Assembly (NCBI RefSeq): GCF_009664975.1
Contig: NZ_WJXB01000004.1
Coordinates: 310,001 to 374,000 of the forward strand
Source of the DNA: Paenibacillus monticola
GTDB taxonomy: Bacteria; Bacillota; Bacilli; Paenibacillales; Paenibacillaceae
Reading direction: 5' to 3'
Length of the DNA: 64,000 bases
The notes below the pieces were generated by a model. The model ran no database searches and was not told the origin of the DNA. It was given only the letters and a program-made list of their open reading frames with translations. Each line of letters opens with the position of its first letter. Position 1 is the first letter of the stretch. Shown in pieces: positions 7,050-16,186 of this stretch. A program made the position numbers and the translations under genes.

Positions 7050-8279
7050 GTGATTAACAAACTTAGCAATAATAATATTCTTGCCGCTACGGGTCCAACA
7101 CGTAAACAGAGATTGCAATTGGCACTTATTCTAGGCGCTATTGCTACGATCGGCCCTCTGTCGATTGATATGTATTTGCCGGCGCTGCCTGCACTTGCCG
7201 TGCATTTTGGGACAACCGCTGCCTTTGTACAGCTTAGTCTGACCCTCTTTTTGCTGGGATTAGCCTCGGGGCAGCTGATTGCAGGACCACTGAGCGATGT
7301 CTATGGCCGCCGCCGTCCGCTGCTGATTGGGATGTTGATCTATGCCATCTCCTCGCTGCTCTGCGCGTTTAGTCCCTCAATCGGACTGCTGGTCGTGTTG
7401 CGCTTTATTCAGGGACTGGCGGGTTCGGTAGGTGTGGTTATTTCGCGCGCTGCCGTCCGTGACTTGTACAGCGGCTCCGAATTAACAAGGTTCTTCTCTC
7501 TCTTGATGATCGTCAACGGTCTGGGTCCAATCGTAGCACCAGTCATCGGTGGCCAACTGCTGAGATTGACAACGTGGCAAGGTGTGTTCGTCGTATTATG
7601 TATCGTTGGCATTCTCTTTTTCGTGACCATTCTGCTGCGATTGCCGGAGACACTGCCGAAGGATAGGCGTTCCAAGAGTGGAATTAAGGGTACTTTGTCA
7701 ACCTTCCGCATATTGCTTGGTAATCGGAAATTTATGGGCTATGCGCTCTCTCAAGGTTTTGTTACTGCGGCTATGTTTGCTTATATCTCCGGCTCTTCCT
7801 TCGTACTGCAAAATATTTTTGGGGTCTCACCACAAATCTACAGCTTGATCTTTGCTATGAACGGACTTGGAATTATACTCACGGGCCAATTGGCAGGCCG
7901 ATTGTCTGGAAGACTGGGGGAGGAAAAACTGCTCATTAGCGGTCTTCTGCTCAGTACATTGGGTGGTCTTCTACTGTTGGTTACCATTCTTGTTGGAGGG
8001 GGCCTGCTGCCCATCCTGATCTGCTTGTTTGCTGTGGTTTCCAGCGTGGGGTTAGTGGGAACAACCAGTTTCTCACTGGCGATGCAGGATCAGGGGGAAA
8101 CCGCAGGCAGCGCCTCGGCGTTGCTGGGACTACTGCCACTGCTGCTTGGCGGGTGCGTAGCTCCGCTCGTGGGTCTTGGCGGTGGAGAAACAGCGCTTCC
8201 GATGGCGATTGTCATAGCAGCGGCCGGAACTTGCTCTATTTTATCTTATAAATTGCTTGTAAGAGGAGGAAAGTCATAG
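7050..8279 (+). CDS. MFS exporter, Bcr/CflA family
   Basis: About 409 residues with 12 hydrophobic segments. The Bcr/CflA signature GPLSIDMYLPALPAL is at the first helix, and the MFS loop motif GPLSDVYGRRRPLL lies between helices 2 and 3. The family exports drugs such as bicyclomycin and also sulfonamides or Cys-dipeptides by proton antiport. The GTG at 7050 is the only start that keeps the whole first helix, but the upstream AAAGG is 15 bases away, so the exact start is uncertain. It ends one base before the EamA gene, suggesting a two-gene export operon. The substrate cannot be told. Confidence 0.88.
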   Translation: MINKLSNNNILAATGPTRKQRLQLALILGAIATIGPLSIDMYLPALPALAVHFGTTAAFVQLSLTLFLLGLASGQLIAGPLSDVYGRRRPLLIGMLIYAISSLLCAFSPSIGLLVVLRFIQGLAGSVGVVISRAAVRDLYSGSELTRFFSLLMIVNGLGPIVAPVIGGQLLRLTTWQGVFVVLCIVGILFFVTILLRLPETLPKDRRSKSGIKGTLSTFRILLGNRKFMGYALSQGFVTAAMFAYISGSSFVLQNIFGVSPQIYSLIFAMNGLGIILTGQLAGRLSGRLGEEKLLISGLLLSTLGGLLLLVTILVGGGLLPILICLFAVVSSVGLVGTTSFSLAMQDQGETAGSASALLGLLPLLLGGCVAPLVGLGGGETALPMAIVIAAAGTCSILSYKLLVRGGKS

Positions 8280-8280
8280 A

Positions 8281-9186
8281 ATGAGCCGTAAAGATCTATC
8301 AACGCTGCTATTGCTCGCCCTAATCTGGGGAGCTTCCTTTTTATTCATGAGAATCGCTTCTCCTGAGTTTGGGCCGGTCTTTACGACAGAACTTCGGGTC
8401 AGCCTGGCTGCGGCTGCGCTGCTTATCTATGCTAGGTTTACCAGACGACAGCTTGATATTTGGCGACACTGGAAGAAATTCCTCATACTCGGAGGCCTCA
8501 ATGCTGCACTACCCTTTACGCTAATCTGCATGGCGGAATTGAACCTCAGTGCTTCGCTGGCAGCCATTCTGAACGCGACTACACCGATGTTCACAGCTTT
8601 GGCTGCTTGGGGCACTCTGCAGGAAAGACCCGGCTGGGCCAAAACCGTAGGTCTCGGCGTGGGGCTGTTCGGAGTTGTCGTTCTCGTCGGTTGGAGTCCG
8701 GTGCCTATGGAGGGCAAGATCCTGCTGTCCGTGTTGTTTTCACTAGGAGCTGCATTGTCCTATGGATTTGGCGGGTTGTATGCTTCACGTGCCAGTCAAG
8801 GCTTAGAGCCGTTGACACTGGCCGTAGGACAGCAGCTCGGAGCGAGTGTACTGCTGCTGCCGCTGGCCGTTATTTTTACTCCCCGACATATGCCGTCCTC
8901 TGCCGCAGTTTTTTCCGTAATCGGCCTCTCGCTACTTTGTACTTCCATTGCCTATCTGTTGTATTTCCGGCTCATTCGCAATGTAGGCGCTGTGAAGACG
9001 GTAAGTGTAACTTTTCTCGTGCCCATCTTCGGCATACTGTGGGGGGCTATATTCCTGAATGAACAGATCTATCTGAACACAATCATTGGACTTATTATCA
9101 TTCTCCTGAGTGTAACACTCGTTAACCGCAAGGCCCGTCCCAAGGGCGGGAATAGAGTGGAACTAGCGGACCAGAGAAGGGTGTAA
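8281..9186 (+). CDS. DMT-superfamily EamA transporter
   Basis: A 301-residue membrane protein with ten helices arranged as two EamA repeats. The first starts with LLLLALIWGASFLFMRIA; the second starts near residue 150 with LFSLGAALSYGFGGLYA and ends with the typical GIIWG-like motif, here FGILWGAIFLNEQ. AAGAGGAGG lies 11 bases upstream inside the end of the MFS gene, with one base between the two genes, so they are co-transcribed. EamA proteins export metabolites, amino acids or drugs. There is no evidence for a particular substrate. Confidence 0.87.
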   Translation: MSRKDLSTLLLLALIWGASFLFMRIASPEFGPVFTTELRVSLAAAALLIYARFTRRQLDIWRHWKKFLILGGLNAALPFTLICMAELNLSASLAAILNATTPMFTALAAWGTLQERPGWAKTVGLGVGLFGVVVLVGWSPVPMEGKILLSVLFSLGAALSYGFGGLYASRASQGLEPLTLAVGQQLGASVLLLPLAVIFTPRHMPSSAAVFSVIGLSLLCTSIAYLLYFRLIRNVGAVKTVSVTFLVPIFGILWGAIFLNEQIYLNTIIGLIIILLSVTLVNRKARPKGGNRVELADQRRV

Positions 9187-9296
9187 GGCGGCCATGTTTC
9201 TACAACTCTTCCCAACATACTTTCAGCAAACTTTCAGCGGGCTTTAACGTTCCTTTCCTGCAAAAGGATTATAGTGGAAGTATGAAAGGGGGGGGA

Positions 9297-9647
9297 ATGA
9301 TGAATGTATCATCAGTAGCAAGTACTACAACTTATACAGCTTCCAGTGCAACCGATACTAGCGCGCTTGAGAAACAAAAAACAAAGCTGGAATCCGATCT
9401 GGAAAAAGTGAGTTCTAGCAAGGATGATGAGAAGACTAAGGCAGCAAAGACTAAGCAAATTGAGGCACAGATCAAGCAGATTGAAGCCCAAATTGCCCAG
9501 AAGGCCAAAAACAGCTCATCCTCCGCAAGCAGTACTGCGCAAGCGCCGGAGAAACCTGTGAATAACAATGCCATTGTCGCAGCCAGTGCTCAAGACATAG
9601 CTACCGCAACCACGGATAGTGAAGGGAAATTTGATATTCGGGTATAA
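9297..9647 (+). CDS. FlxA-like coiled-coil protein
   Basis: About 116 residues, mostly Lys, Glu, Gln, Ser, Thr and Ala. A long coiled coil sits at roughly 25-70, with repeated KQIEAQIKQIEAQIA heptads, and the tail is Ser/Ala-rich. No signal peptide or membrane helix is seen. The pattern is that of FlxA-like proteins, named after an E. coli gene under flagellar sigma control; their role is unknown. A tract of eight G residues at 9288-9295 is the ribosome site. Either ATG 9297 or ATG 9300 may be used, and an in-frame ATG at 9282 reads through the G-tract. It is a single gene closed by a terminator. Confidence 0.65.
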   Translation: MMNVSSVASTTTYTASSATDTSALEKQKTKLESDLEKVSSSKDDEKTKAAKTKQIEAQIKQIEAQIAQKAKNSSSSASSTAQAPEKPVNNNAIVAASAQDIATATTDSEGKFDIRV

Positions 9648-9671
9648 GTGCGGTTGTAATTAGTATTACAT

Positions 9672-9713
9672 AAAAAGAGGACATCCTTTGCTGTGAAGGG
9701 TGTCCTCTTTTTA
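9672..9713 (+). terminator. Terminator after the FlxA-like gene
   Basis: AAAAAGAGGACA pairs with TGTCCTCTTTTT around a short A/T-rich loop. Confidence 0.88.
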
Positions 9714-9904
9714 TGCTGTACATTTTCGGAAAAGTCACAAATTATTCTTCAATGCTGCAGGGAAATTAGCTCTGCCGGCGGTCTTATATAGGAGGACTTC
9801 CTTGTCGCGAGCCTTCTGTTGTAGGTATTGTTATAATGGACAAAGCTGGAATTTTAATGTGCACACGAACCATCCGGTTGTTCAGGTAAAGGCAGGTATA
9901 GAAC

Positions 9905-12556
9905 ATGCATTCAATGAAACAGACATTAGAACGATTCAGAATTGTAAGACTAGTCTTATTCATTTACCGGATACGTGCGGTTAGAGCGCTTTTTCCAGTA
10001 GCCATCATAGCTCTTGTGTACTGGGAGGGGCAGCAGGAGCTGAAGCGGGTTCATTTAAGTCGTACCGTACATGAGCTAAGAAACGTGCCGGCATCTGCCA
10101 TTCTGCAAATGATTGGAATCTCACTGCTTTCGGTGGCAGTCATGAGTGCCTATGACTATTTAATCAGGTTTCATTTTCGTTTAAAAATAAGTCTATGGAG
10201 CACCTTCCGCTATGCCTGGATTGCGAACACGTTCAATAATCTGATTGGCTTTGCTGGTCTGGCCGGAGTAGGCTTGCGGACACTTCTATATAAGAAGAGT
10301 GGTGTGCCAACCTCGGTGCTGACACCAGCCATAGTCTTTCTTTCCCCGCTAATGATTACAGGCTTGTCCTTGCTGTCTTGGGGGAATATCTTCGGTCTCC
10401 TTCCGGCAACGACACTTTTGCATGAGCATCGCTGGCTGGTGTTCGCCGTATGGAGCATGGCGCTTTATTTACCTGTTTTTGTGATTATACAGCGCTCATC
10501 GTTATATGCGAAATGGATTAACGGGGGGCAAGGAAGAACACCGTGGATTACGGTAGCCGCCTCAGTCAGTGCCTCATTTCTGGAATGGAGCTTTGCCGGG
10601 TTGACGTTCTGGACGATCGGTCATCACCTACTGGGTGGAGCCGATTTCGTGACTCTCTTCAGCATTTATACAGTGGCCGCGATTGCTGGCATCCTGAGCA
10701 TGGCACCTGGCGGAATTGGCGCTTTTGATCTGATTGCACTGCTGGGACTTACCCAGCTTGGGCATGGAACCGACCAGGCGATGGCCGTGCTTGTCATTTA
10801 CAGGCTGTTCTACTATGTCATTCCATGGCTTATCGGGCTGGTGCTGGCGGCACTGGAGATCGGACTGCAGGGAAAAAAACAGCTGGATCGAACAGCAGCG
10901 GGGCTAGAGCCCTCGCTCAATCTGTGGCAAAAAATTTGGGGATGGCCGGAACAATATTCCTTCCTGAGCGATCTTGGGATGTGGGCGCTCGGCAAGCTGG
11001 TACTGGCCAGCGGCCTTATCATGCTGCTGTCGGCAGCCACACCTGAGCTTCTCTACAGGCTTCGTATCACAGAAGAACTGTTGTCGCTGCCCATGATGAA
11101 GCTTTCGCACCTGCTGTCTGTATTGATCGGCTTTATGCTCATTCTTTTATCGCGAGGCATTTCACTGCAGATTCGCAGGGCCTACATATGGACCAGTATT
11201 TTGTTGTTCGGCGGAGCTGTGTTTACGTTCACCAAAGGCTTCGATTATGAAGAGGCCCTGTTCCTGCTCTTAGTAGCCCTGATCTTATGGATATCGAAAG
11301 CCCGTTTCTATCGGATCAGTGCACCGGTCAGCAAGCAAAGCACGATTTGGTGGTTTGTGCTGTCCTCTATTATTGCCCTCAGTTATTATCTGCTGGGAAG
11401 CTATGCGCATCGCGGTTTTATGAAGCATCTTCCGCCTGGTATGCAGCCCGAGTGGCTGCAGCAGCATAGTAATGTCGCCTTTACGGCAGTAGGCGGGCTG
11501 GTCTTCTCCTGGTTATTGCTCACGATGCTGATTACCCTCCGACCCCAACACAAAGTGGAGGCGCTGTTCGGTACTGCGGATATGGAGAGACTGAGGATTT
11601 TTTTGAACGATGTGCCAGGTAATCCCTTGACCCACATGCTGTTTCTGGGTGACAAAAGCTTCTTCTGGGCGCAAGGTGGAACAGTGCTTTTTGCTTTTGC
11701 CAGAGTGAGGGACAAACTTGTCGTACTGAGTGACCCGCTCGGGCAGAAGAGTCTGATTAATGAAGGAATTAGTGAGTTTCGACAGACCGCTGACAATTAT
11801 GGTTTGGCTGTAGTCTTTTATCAGGCTACACCTGCTCTTTTGCCGATCTATCACGAGCAAGGCTACCGCTTCTTTAAGCTGGGTGAGGAGGCCTTGGTAC
11901 CGTTGGATACATTTACGCTTAGCGGCAAGAAGTTCAGCGATTTTCGCAGTATAAGCAAGCGTTTTGAGCGGGAGGGTTACCTGTTTGAGGTTGTTGAAGC
12001 GCCGCATGCTGAGAGTTTATTGCGAGAGCTGCGGTCAATCTCGGATGAATGGCTGAACGGACGGACGGAGAAGGGATACTCGCTTGGCTGGTTCAAGGAG
12101 GCCTATCTGCAGTTAGCCCCGATAGCGCTGCTGCGCAGCACTGAGGGTGCTGTGTTGGCTTTTGCCTCGATTGCACCGGGATATGATGAGCAATTGACGG
12201 TCTCTATTGATCTGATGCGCCACCGGAAGGTCACGCCAAACGGAACGATGGATTATCTATTTGTCCGTCTTCTGGATTGGGCGAAGTCTGAAGGCTATCA
12301 CAGATTTAATCTTGGCAATGCCCCGTTGTCCAGCGTGGGTGAGAATTCTGGTGCGCTGCGGGAGGAGAAGCTGGCCCACCTTGTGTATAAACGGGGAGGA
12401 CATTGGTACGGCTTCTCCGGTCTGCGCAAGTATAAGGAAAAGTTCGCTCCAGACTGGGAGCCGCGTTATTTGGCTTATCCCGCTACGCTAGCGCTGCCGA
12501 TCCTGACACTGGACTTGGTAAGGCTTGTATCCCGTCATCCTGAGGCAGAGGAATAG
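9905..12556 (+). CDS. mprF: Phosphatidylglycerol lysyltransferase MprF
   Basis: An 883-residue protein with the full MprF layout. About 14 membrane segments span residues 1-520 and form the flippase part (APGGIGAFDLIALLGL is the conserved UPF0104 motif). A cytosolic DUF2156 synthase domain spans about 545-875, ending in YGFSGLRKYKEKFAPDWEPR. MprF transfers lysine (or alanine) from aminoacyl-tRNA to phosphatidylglycerol and flips the product outward. This lowers surface negative charge and protects from cationic peptides and daptomycin. The ATG at 9905 follows GGCAGG by eight bases. The gene stands alone, and its lipid specificity cannot be decided from the sequence. Confidence 0.93.
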   Translation: MHSMKQTLERFRIVRLVLFIYRIRAVRALFPVAIIALVYWEGQQELKRVHLSRTVHELRNVPASAILQMIGISLLSVAVMSAYDYLIRFHFRLKISLWSTFRYAWIANTFNNLIGFAGLAGVGLRTLLYKKSGVPTSVLTPAIVFLSPLMITGLSLLSWGNIFGLLPATTLLHEHRWLVFAVWSMALYLPVFVIIQRSSLYAKWINGGQGRTPWITVAASVSASFLEWSFAGLTFWTIGHHLLGGADFVTLFSIYTVAAIAGILSMAPGGIGAFDLIALLGLTQLGHGTDQAMAVLVIYRLFYYVIPWLIGLVLAALEIGLQGKKQLDRTAAGLEPSLNLWQKIWGWPEQYSFLSDLGMWALGKLVLASGLIMLLSAATPELLYRLRITEELLSLPMMKLSHLLSVLIGFMLILLSRGISLQIRRAYIWTSILLFGGAVFTFTKGFDYEEALFLLLVALILWISKARFYRISAPVSKQSTIWWFVLSSIIALSYYLLGSYAHRGFMKHLPPGMQPEWLQQHSNVAFTAVGGLVFSWLLLTMLITLRPQHKVEALFGTADMERLRIFLNDVPGNPLTHMLFLGDKSFFWAQGGTVLFAFARVRDKLVVLSDPLGQKSLINEGISEFRQTADNYGLAVVFYQATPALLPIYHEQGYRFFKLGEEALVPLDTFTLSGKKFSDFRSISKRFEREGYLFEVVEAPHAESLLRELRSISDEWLNGRTEKGYSLGWFKEAYLQLAPIALLRSTEGAVLAFASIAPGYDEQLTVSIDLMRHRKVTPNGTMDYLFVRLLDWAKSEGYHRFNLGNAPLSSVGENSGALREEKLAHLVYKRGGHWYGFSGLRKYKEKFAPDWEPRYLAYPATLALPILTLDLVRLVSRHPEAEE

Positions 12557-12730
12557 AGCATGTGTGGAATATGCCCTAGACGATAAGGTGGAAATCGGCC
12601 ATACTAATGCTGCCATGATACAGATTGAAGAATAAACAACTATAGAGGATACAGCATCTTTTTGACGGCTCTTGCATGATGCAGGTGCTTTTTTTAATGA
12701 AAATCTGCAAGAAGAGAGGAGTATACGGAG

Positions 12731-13585
12731 ATGAGTAACTCAGTGATCGAAGTGATTGAGAAGCGTAAATCTGTACGTACTTATGAATCGACACCGCTTG
12801 AAGAGGTTGTTCACACTTCCATAATGGATTACCTGAACAATGAGGAGAAGCTGGCCGGACCCCTTGGCGGAAGAGCAGACATTGAATGGATATGGGCTAA
12901 AGGGGAAGGTAATGACAAGGGGATTAAGCTGGGGGCGTACGGAATCATTAAGAACCCGCAAGCCTATTTGGTGGGCAGAATAAAAAATGATAAGCAGTCG
13001 CTATTGGAATTTGGTTATATTTTTCAGAAGCTGATTCTTTATGCGACCAGCCTTGGCCTGGGCACTTGCTGGATCGGGGGAACTTTCAACCGTAATTCCT
13101 TCGCGCGTGAGATTAAGCTGGGAGCCGATGAGCTCATTCCTTGTATTACACCAGTGGGTTATGCCCGGGAGAAACATAGCGTGGTGGAGTCCACCATGCG
13201 TTTTGTAGTAAAAGCGGATCAAAGAAAACCGTGGTCAGAGCTGTTTTATGATTCTGAATTCAAGGTGGAATTAACCCGTGAAGAAGCTGGGAACTTGGCC
13301 GTTCCGCTGGAGATGGTCCGACTTGGACCTTCAGCCTCTAACAAGCAGCCATGGAGAGTAGTGCTGTCTCCCGACCGGAAGCAAGCGCATTTTTATTTAG
13401 TGATGACTCCGAATTACAGCGGCAACAAGGTGGGCTTTGAGATGCAGCGGATTGATGTTGGGATTGCCGCCTGTGATTTTGAACTGGCTTGTCAGGAGCT
13501 GGGGATTTCAGGCTCATGGGTCATTAATGATCCGCAGATTGAAGCTCCACAAGCCGAATATATGTTAAGTTACGCAATTAAGTAG
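12731..13585 (+). CDS. Nitroreductase-family protein, two-lobed
   Basis: A 284-residue FMN-dependent oxidoreductase-like protein. The N-terminal IEKRKSVRTYESTPL is the conserved FMN-phosphate binding start. ATSLGLGTCWIGGTFNR near residue 105 is the second family motif, and a repeat-like second half contains RLGPSASNKQPWRVV near residue 200. The length is larger than simple NfsB enzymes and fits the TM1586-type nitroreductase group. AAGAGAGGAG lies close upstream of the ATG. It reduces nitro or quinone compounds with NAD(P)H if active, but the substrate is unknown. Its 3' end overlaps the convergent ECF gene by eight bases. Confidence 0.8.
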   Translation: MSNSVIEVIEKRKSVRTYESTPLEEVVHTSIMDYLNNEEKLAGPLGGRADIEWIWAKGEGNDKGIKLGAYGIIKNPQAYLVGRIKNDKQSLLEFGYIFQKLILYATSLGLGTCWIGGTFNRNSFAREIKLGADELIPCITPVGYAREKHSVVESTMRFVVKADQRKPWSELFYDSEFKVELTREEAGNLAVPLEMVRLGPSASNKQPWRVVLSPDRKQAHFYLVMTPNYSGNKVGFEMQRIDVGIAACDFELACQELGISGSWVINDPQIEAPQAEYMLSYAIK

Positions 13586-15254
13586 CTAGGGAACACCACC
13601 AGAGTAAGCCCGTTACTAGCAAAATGCAGATTAGCGACAACGTATCGCTTCTCCGCCAGATCAGGGCATACGTTGGAGTCCGGTCTTTCTTGGAGTCATA
13701 CCCACGGGACTCAATCGCTGTCGCCAGCTCATCACCCATGCTAATGACAAGGATAAGCAAAGGCACAAGGAGCATGTAAATCTGGCGAGGTGTCCATTGC
13801 TTAAGCTTGTTCTGCTGTCTTCCGCGTGAGCGCAGCGCTAACTGCAGCTGTGACAGCTTGCCGAGTATCCAGGGAACGAACTGCAGCGTGATGGATACGG
13901 CCAGCGACACATTGCGGGTGCGGATGCCAAGCTTCTTAAGCGGCGCAATGGCCCATTCCAACCCTTCACGCAGTGGGGCACCTGTAGTGGTCTCCGTAAA
14001 AAGGAACCCGATGGCGACTAGCAGCAGAAACCGGAGCACACTTAAGCCACCCAGAATGATGCCCTCGTTGGTGAATCCAATCGGACCCAGACTATAATCG
14101 GGAGAACTCCAGGTTATCGCCGACAGAATCCAGAGGAACAGGAACATCAGAAGGAACGGCTTGAAGAACCATACCGTTCTTGCCCAGGAAAGGCCGGCGG
14201 AGCCTAGAAGTCCGGCTATAATTCCAGTAGTCAGCAGCAAAGGTAACAGAGAATGCATTCCCAGAATGATAAAAGAGCCCAATACCATCCCCAGCCATTT
14301 GACGCGGGGGTCCCGCTCCTGCCACCTTGATTTTAGGGTGGTAGTTTTGCTGTGTATTACCTCGCTGTACGCCTGAAAGCGATTGTCCTCAGTGGGAAGA
14401 ACGTCGGCATCGGCATCCTCAACAACCTCCATTATATTACGGGAAATGACTGGGATAGCCAGCGGATGGGCTTGAAGCTCCGTGAGCACATCCTCCAAGG
14501 AAGCGGGTGTTTTTTTGATAAGGCCTTTTTCCTTGAGGGTTGCTCCGATTCGTACATATGCAGGAGGCTCCAGTCCAGCTGCGCTAAGCTTGGCGGGATC
14601 AGTGGTTAACGGGTGGATGGGACCGCTGTAATAAACAGAACCCTGGGACATGACTACAGCTTGGTCGGCTATCGGGAAGAACGCATCCAAATCATGGGTG
14701 CCAGTCACGATTGTCAGTCCGCTCTGCTGCAGTTTCTGGACCAATTCCAAGAGAGCCTGTGCAGCTGGAGGATCGAGACCGGCTGTGGGCTCATCCAGAA
14801 TAAGCAGCCTAGGCTGTACGGCAATAGCTCCAGCGATACAAAGACGCCGTTTCTCGCCACCGCTCAAGAGAAAGGGCGAGCGTTCGCTATATTCCTCAAA
14901 GGGGAGTCCCACTTTAGCTAGAGCACTCTGAATAAGCTCGCTCCGGCTAGCTTTCGGAACGCCATGTTGTTCCAGACCATATTCAATATCCTTATACACA
15001 CTACTCGCAAACAGCTGTGTTTCCGGCTGCTGGAAGACCATGGAGATGCGTTTAGGGTTAACGTCTCCGCCATACGAAATACTTCCAGTTGAAGGTTTAA
15101 CCAGACCTGAAATTAAACGCAGCAGCGTAGATTTGCCGCTGCCGGTAATCCCGCACAGGACGGTGAGGCTACCTTGTGGAATCTCCAGTTGGATATCGCA
15201 GAGCGCTGGTGTTTTATCATACTGAAAGGATACGCCTTCCATCTGAACGATCAT
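13578..15254 (-). CDS. ECF transporter fusion: EcfA ATPase joined to EcfT membrane subunit
   Basis: A 558-residue fusion. Residues 1-230 are an ABC ATPase with Walker A GITGSGKST, signature LSGGEKRRL and Walker B LLILDEPTAGLDP. A linker of about 80 residues follows. From about residue 310 there are five or six helices of an EcfT protein, carrying both Arg-containing coupling motifs (LALRSRGR and AIESRGYD). EcfA and EcfT are usually separate proteins. The ribosome site GGAGGG is nine bases before the ATG. It lies 47 bases downstream of the second EcfA gene and is divergent from bioY, so it should energise biotin uptake. The join is in frame, with no sign of sequencing error. Confidence 0.88.
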   Translation of the reverse strand: MIVQMEGVSFQYDKTPALCDIQLEIPQGSLTVLCGITGSGKSTLLRLISGLVKPSTGSISYGGDVNPKRISMVFQQPETQLFASSVYKDIEYGLEQHGVPKASRSELIQSALAKVGLPFEEYSERSPFLLSGGEKRRLCIAGAIAVQPRLLILDEPTAGLDPPAAQALLELVQKLQQSGLTIVTGTHDLDAFFPIADQAVVMSQGSVYYSGPIHPLTTDPAKLSAAGLEPPAYVRIGATLKEKGLIKKTPASLEDVLTELQAHPLAIPVISRNIMEVVEDADADVLPTEDNRFQAYSEVIHSKTTTLKSRWQERDPRVKWLGMVLGSFIILGMHSLLPLLLTTGIIAGLLGSAGLSWARTVWFFKPFLLMFLFLWILSAITWSSPDYSLGPIGFTNEGIILGGLSVLRFLLLVAIGFLFTETTTGAPLREGLEWAIAPLKKLGIRTRNVSLAVSITLQFVPWILGKLSQLQLALRSRGRQQNKLKQWTPRQIYMLLVPLLILVISMGDELATAIESRGYDSKKDRTPTYALIWRRSDTLSLICILLVTGLLWWCSLAT

Positions 15255-15301
15255 AGGACGCCCTCCAGATCAGCCTCTGTCAACGGCAACAGATGAGCAG
15301 G

Positions 15302-16069
15302 CTAATCTTGTGTCTGCAGCAGACGCCCGATACGGACAACCGGAGGAGGTTGCCATCCCAAGGTCTCCGGGAGTGTAGAGCTATAGAAGAGAGTCCTTGG
15401 GTCTCCATCATAGATTATCTTCCCGGACTCCATAACCAGGATGCGTGGGCTTTCTGCCAGCTCTTCCATGCGTTGGGTAACCCAGAGCACGGTGGTACCC
15501 TGTTGCCATAGTTCCTTAGCGAGAGCAAGAATGTCTCGCCGTCCGGCAGGGTCCAGCATAGAGGTAGCCTCATCGAACAGGATCATCTCTGCCTCCAGAG
15601 CAAGACAGCTGGCTACGGCCAGCCGTTGCCGCTCGCCACCGGAAAGGGTTGAAACCTCATGCTCTGCTTTATGAGCTAATCCCACCTTCTGTAAGACACG
15701 CTTAATGCGCTCTCCCATCTCAGTGCGAGAAAGACCCCGGTTCTCCAGGCCAAAGGCGATATCCTCGAACGGAGTAGAACCCACAGTCTGAGACTCTGGA
15801 TTCTGGAACACGAGCTGAATCTTCTGTTTGACAGCGGAGCGATGGGACGGAGAACGCAAATCAAGTCCGGCCGCGATCAGGCTGCCGCCAGAAGGAACAT
15901 TCAGACCGTTAAAGGTACGAATTAGGGCTGATTTGCCGCAGCCGTTAGGTCCTGTTAGTGCCACCCATTCTCCCTGTTCAATATGTATTGTGACGCCTTG
16001 CAATACCGGCAGCCTACGCTGGCCATCTCGGAAGGACAAGGTTAATTGATGTGTCTGAATCATTATCAT
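15302..16069 (-). CDS. ECF transporter ATP-binding subunit EcfA
   Basis: A 255-residue ABC ATPase with Walker A GPNGCGKSALI, Q-loop LVFQNPESQ, signature STLSGGERQRLAVA, and Walker B MILFDEATSMLDP. The C-terminal end, WQPPPVVRIG, is typical of EcfA. AGGGAAG precedes the ATG at 16069; a second ATG two codons on is possible. It pairs with the ATPase half of the fused protein downstream to give the usual EcfA heterodimer. It is transcribed away from bioY from a shared regulatory interval, so both arms probably respond to biotin supply. Confidence 0.88.
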   Translation of the reverse strand: MIMIQTHQLTLSFRDGQRRLPVLQGVTIHIEQGEWVALTGPNGCGKSALIRTFNGLNVPSGGSLIAAGLDLRSPSHRSAVKQKIQLVFQNPESQTVGSTPFEDIAFGLENRGLSRTEMGERIKRVLQKVGLAHKAEHEVSTLSGGERQRLAVASCLALEAEMILFDEATSMLDPAGRRDILALAKELWQQGTTVLWVTQRMEELAESPRILVMESGKIIYDGDPRTLFYSSTLPETLGWQPPPVVRIGRLLQTQD

Positions 16070-16097
16070 GCCTGCTTCCCTGCCAGTTTTCTGAACA

Positions 16098-16118
16098 TTT
16101 GTAATCGATTATAACAAA
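16098..16118. promoter_or_regulatory. Palindromic site in the bioY/ecf divergent promoter region
   Basis: TTTGTAATC and GATTATAACAAA form an imperfect inverted repeat around the perfect core TAATCGATTA (16102-16111). On the minus strand it contains TATAAT (16113-16108), a likely -10 box for the ecf genes. It lies about 10 bases upstream of the bioY -35 box. A biotin repressor such as BirA is the expected ligand, but the arms do not clearly match the usual BirA operator. Confidence 0.45.
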
Positions 16119-16128
16119 TATTTAAACA

Positions 16129-16157
16129 TTGATGTATGTGAAAAGGGATGTTATAGT
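16129..16157 (+). promoter_or_regulatory. Promoter of bioY
   Basis: TTGATG at 16129-16134 and TATAGT at 16152-16157 have a 17-base spacer. The start of transcription would fall near 16164, which makes the ATG at 16169 unlikely and supports the ATG at 16187. Confidence 0.65.
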
Positions 16158-16186
16158 GATCCTAAAAAATGGGGGTAAGCCTGCAA

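Noticed and set aside
9700..9984. 94-codon frame before mprF
   Set aside because: It starts inside the FlxA-gene terminator, overlaps the mprF start in another frame, and has no ribosome site or recognisable sequence.
12557..12631. Short reading ACVEYALDDKVEIGHTNAA after mprF
   Set aside because: Reads like protein but has no start, no ribosome site and too little length; it may be a gene remnant or chance.
12640..12700. Terminator-like sequence after mprF
   Set aside because: A T-run is present, but the possible stem is short and interrupted, so it was not called.
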